DNA of 64,000 nt from positions 22,732,467-22,796,466 of the forward strand of contig NC_134529.1 of NCBI RefSeq assembly GCF_027942865.1. The letters run 5' to 3'. Of the stretch, positions 63,726-64,000 are shown piece after piece (the stretch's first letter is position 1; the number at the start of each line of letters is the position of its first letter). Below the pieces are notes generated by a model. It did no database searches. It was given only the letters and a program-made list of their open reading frames with translations, and was not told the DNA's origin. Origin of the DNA: Odontesthes bonariensis. Taxonomy: Eukaryota; Chordata; Actinopteri; Atheriniformes; Atherinopsidae. Made by a program: the position numbers and the translations under genes.

Positions 63726-64000
63726 AATTCTAATCATACCCATTACTAGTTCCTTTTCCCTTGGCAGGGTCCAAATAAACTTCGACTGAATTGGGACAGC
63801 AGTCTCACAGAATATATTAAACCGTAACTCTTTGCCTGGTGAGCTGTCCTGATTCATCAACATGCTTCAAAAAAGCAAAGAAAGGGCCACATTAAGAACC
63901 ATGCAAGAGATCCAGCGTTATCATGTTAACAGTACTGATATTTAATTTTACTGAGCAATGATATTATTTCAAGTTATCCATCAACACGTGAAAAAAACGG

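Larger units (their letters stand above)
43397..64000. other. Probable vsnl1 intron / non-coding region
   Basis: No host exon is recognised on either strand. The first vsnl1 coding exon has not been found here, so the region is probably intronic. Apart from the mobile elements listed separately, the stretches 45214-49071, 49464-52179, 52973-55054, 57579-59049 and 61441-63669 contain only simple repeats (for example poly-G at 47213-47231 and (TA)n at 49464-49486) and sequence I cannot assign. Confidence 0.4.

Overview
This is a piece of a teleost fish chromosome. The evidence is intron-containing vertebrate genes with GT-AG exons, fish-type non-LTR retrotransposons, and many short DNA transposons (hAT, piggyBac, Tc1-like and Harbinger-like relics). 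Four protein-coding genes are supported: the 3' half of pla2g7 (+, 703-4794), a complete or nearly complete tdrd6 (-, 6091-25516), complete sf3b6 (+, 33850-36658), and the last two coding exons of vsnl1 (-, 41047-43396). pla2g7 and tdrd6 converge, and their predicted poly(A) signals are about 140 bp apart. PLA2G7 and TDRD6 are also convergent neighbours in human, so this part is conserved synteny.

Layout: 1-5475 is pla2g7 with repeat-bearing introns. 5575-25516 is tdrd6. Its seven Tudor domains sit in one 5.6-kb exon (19936-25516), and its C-terminal tail is spread over many very small exons between 6091 and 19777. A LINE, a foldback element and a Harbinger-like element lie in the long intron before the tail exons. 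25663-33690 is a transposon-rich intergenic region. 33690-37140 is the sf3b6 promoter and gene. 37840-38575 is a dead Tc1/IS630-type transposase. 41047-43396 holds vsnl1 exons, and 43397-64000 is most simply vsnl1 intron, carrying four TIR elements (three with clean target duplications), a Tc1 relic and a nearly intact LINE.

The most unusual observation is the tdrd6 tail. Splice sites and reading phase chain together across short exons. Ten of these exons (564 bp, exactly 188 codons) are tandemly duplicated in frame (8373-11604 and 11622-13792), so the germ-granule scaffold protein may carry a recently doubled disordered acidic tail. The two copies also act as natural controls for insertions: copy A carries a 203-bp MITE whose empty site is preserved in copy B. 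A second natural control is a piggyBac element at 27469-28893, whose intact TTAA target is visible in a sister element at 14879-15600. All exon structures were read by eye from the sequence; no alignment or RNA evidence was available.
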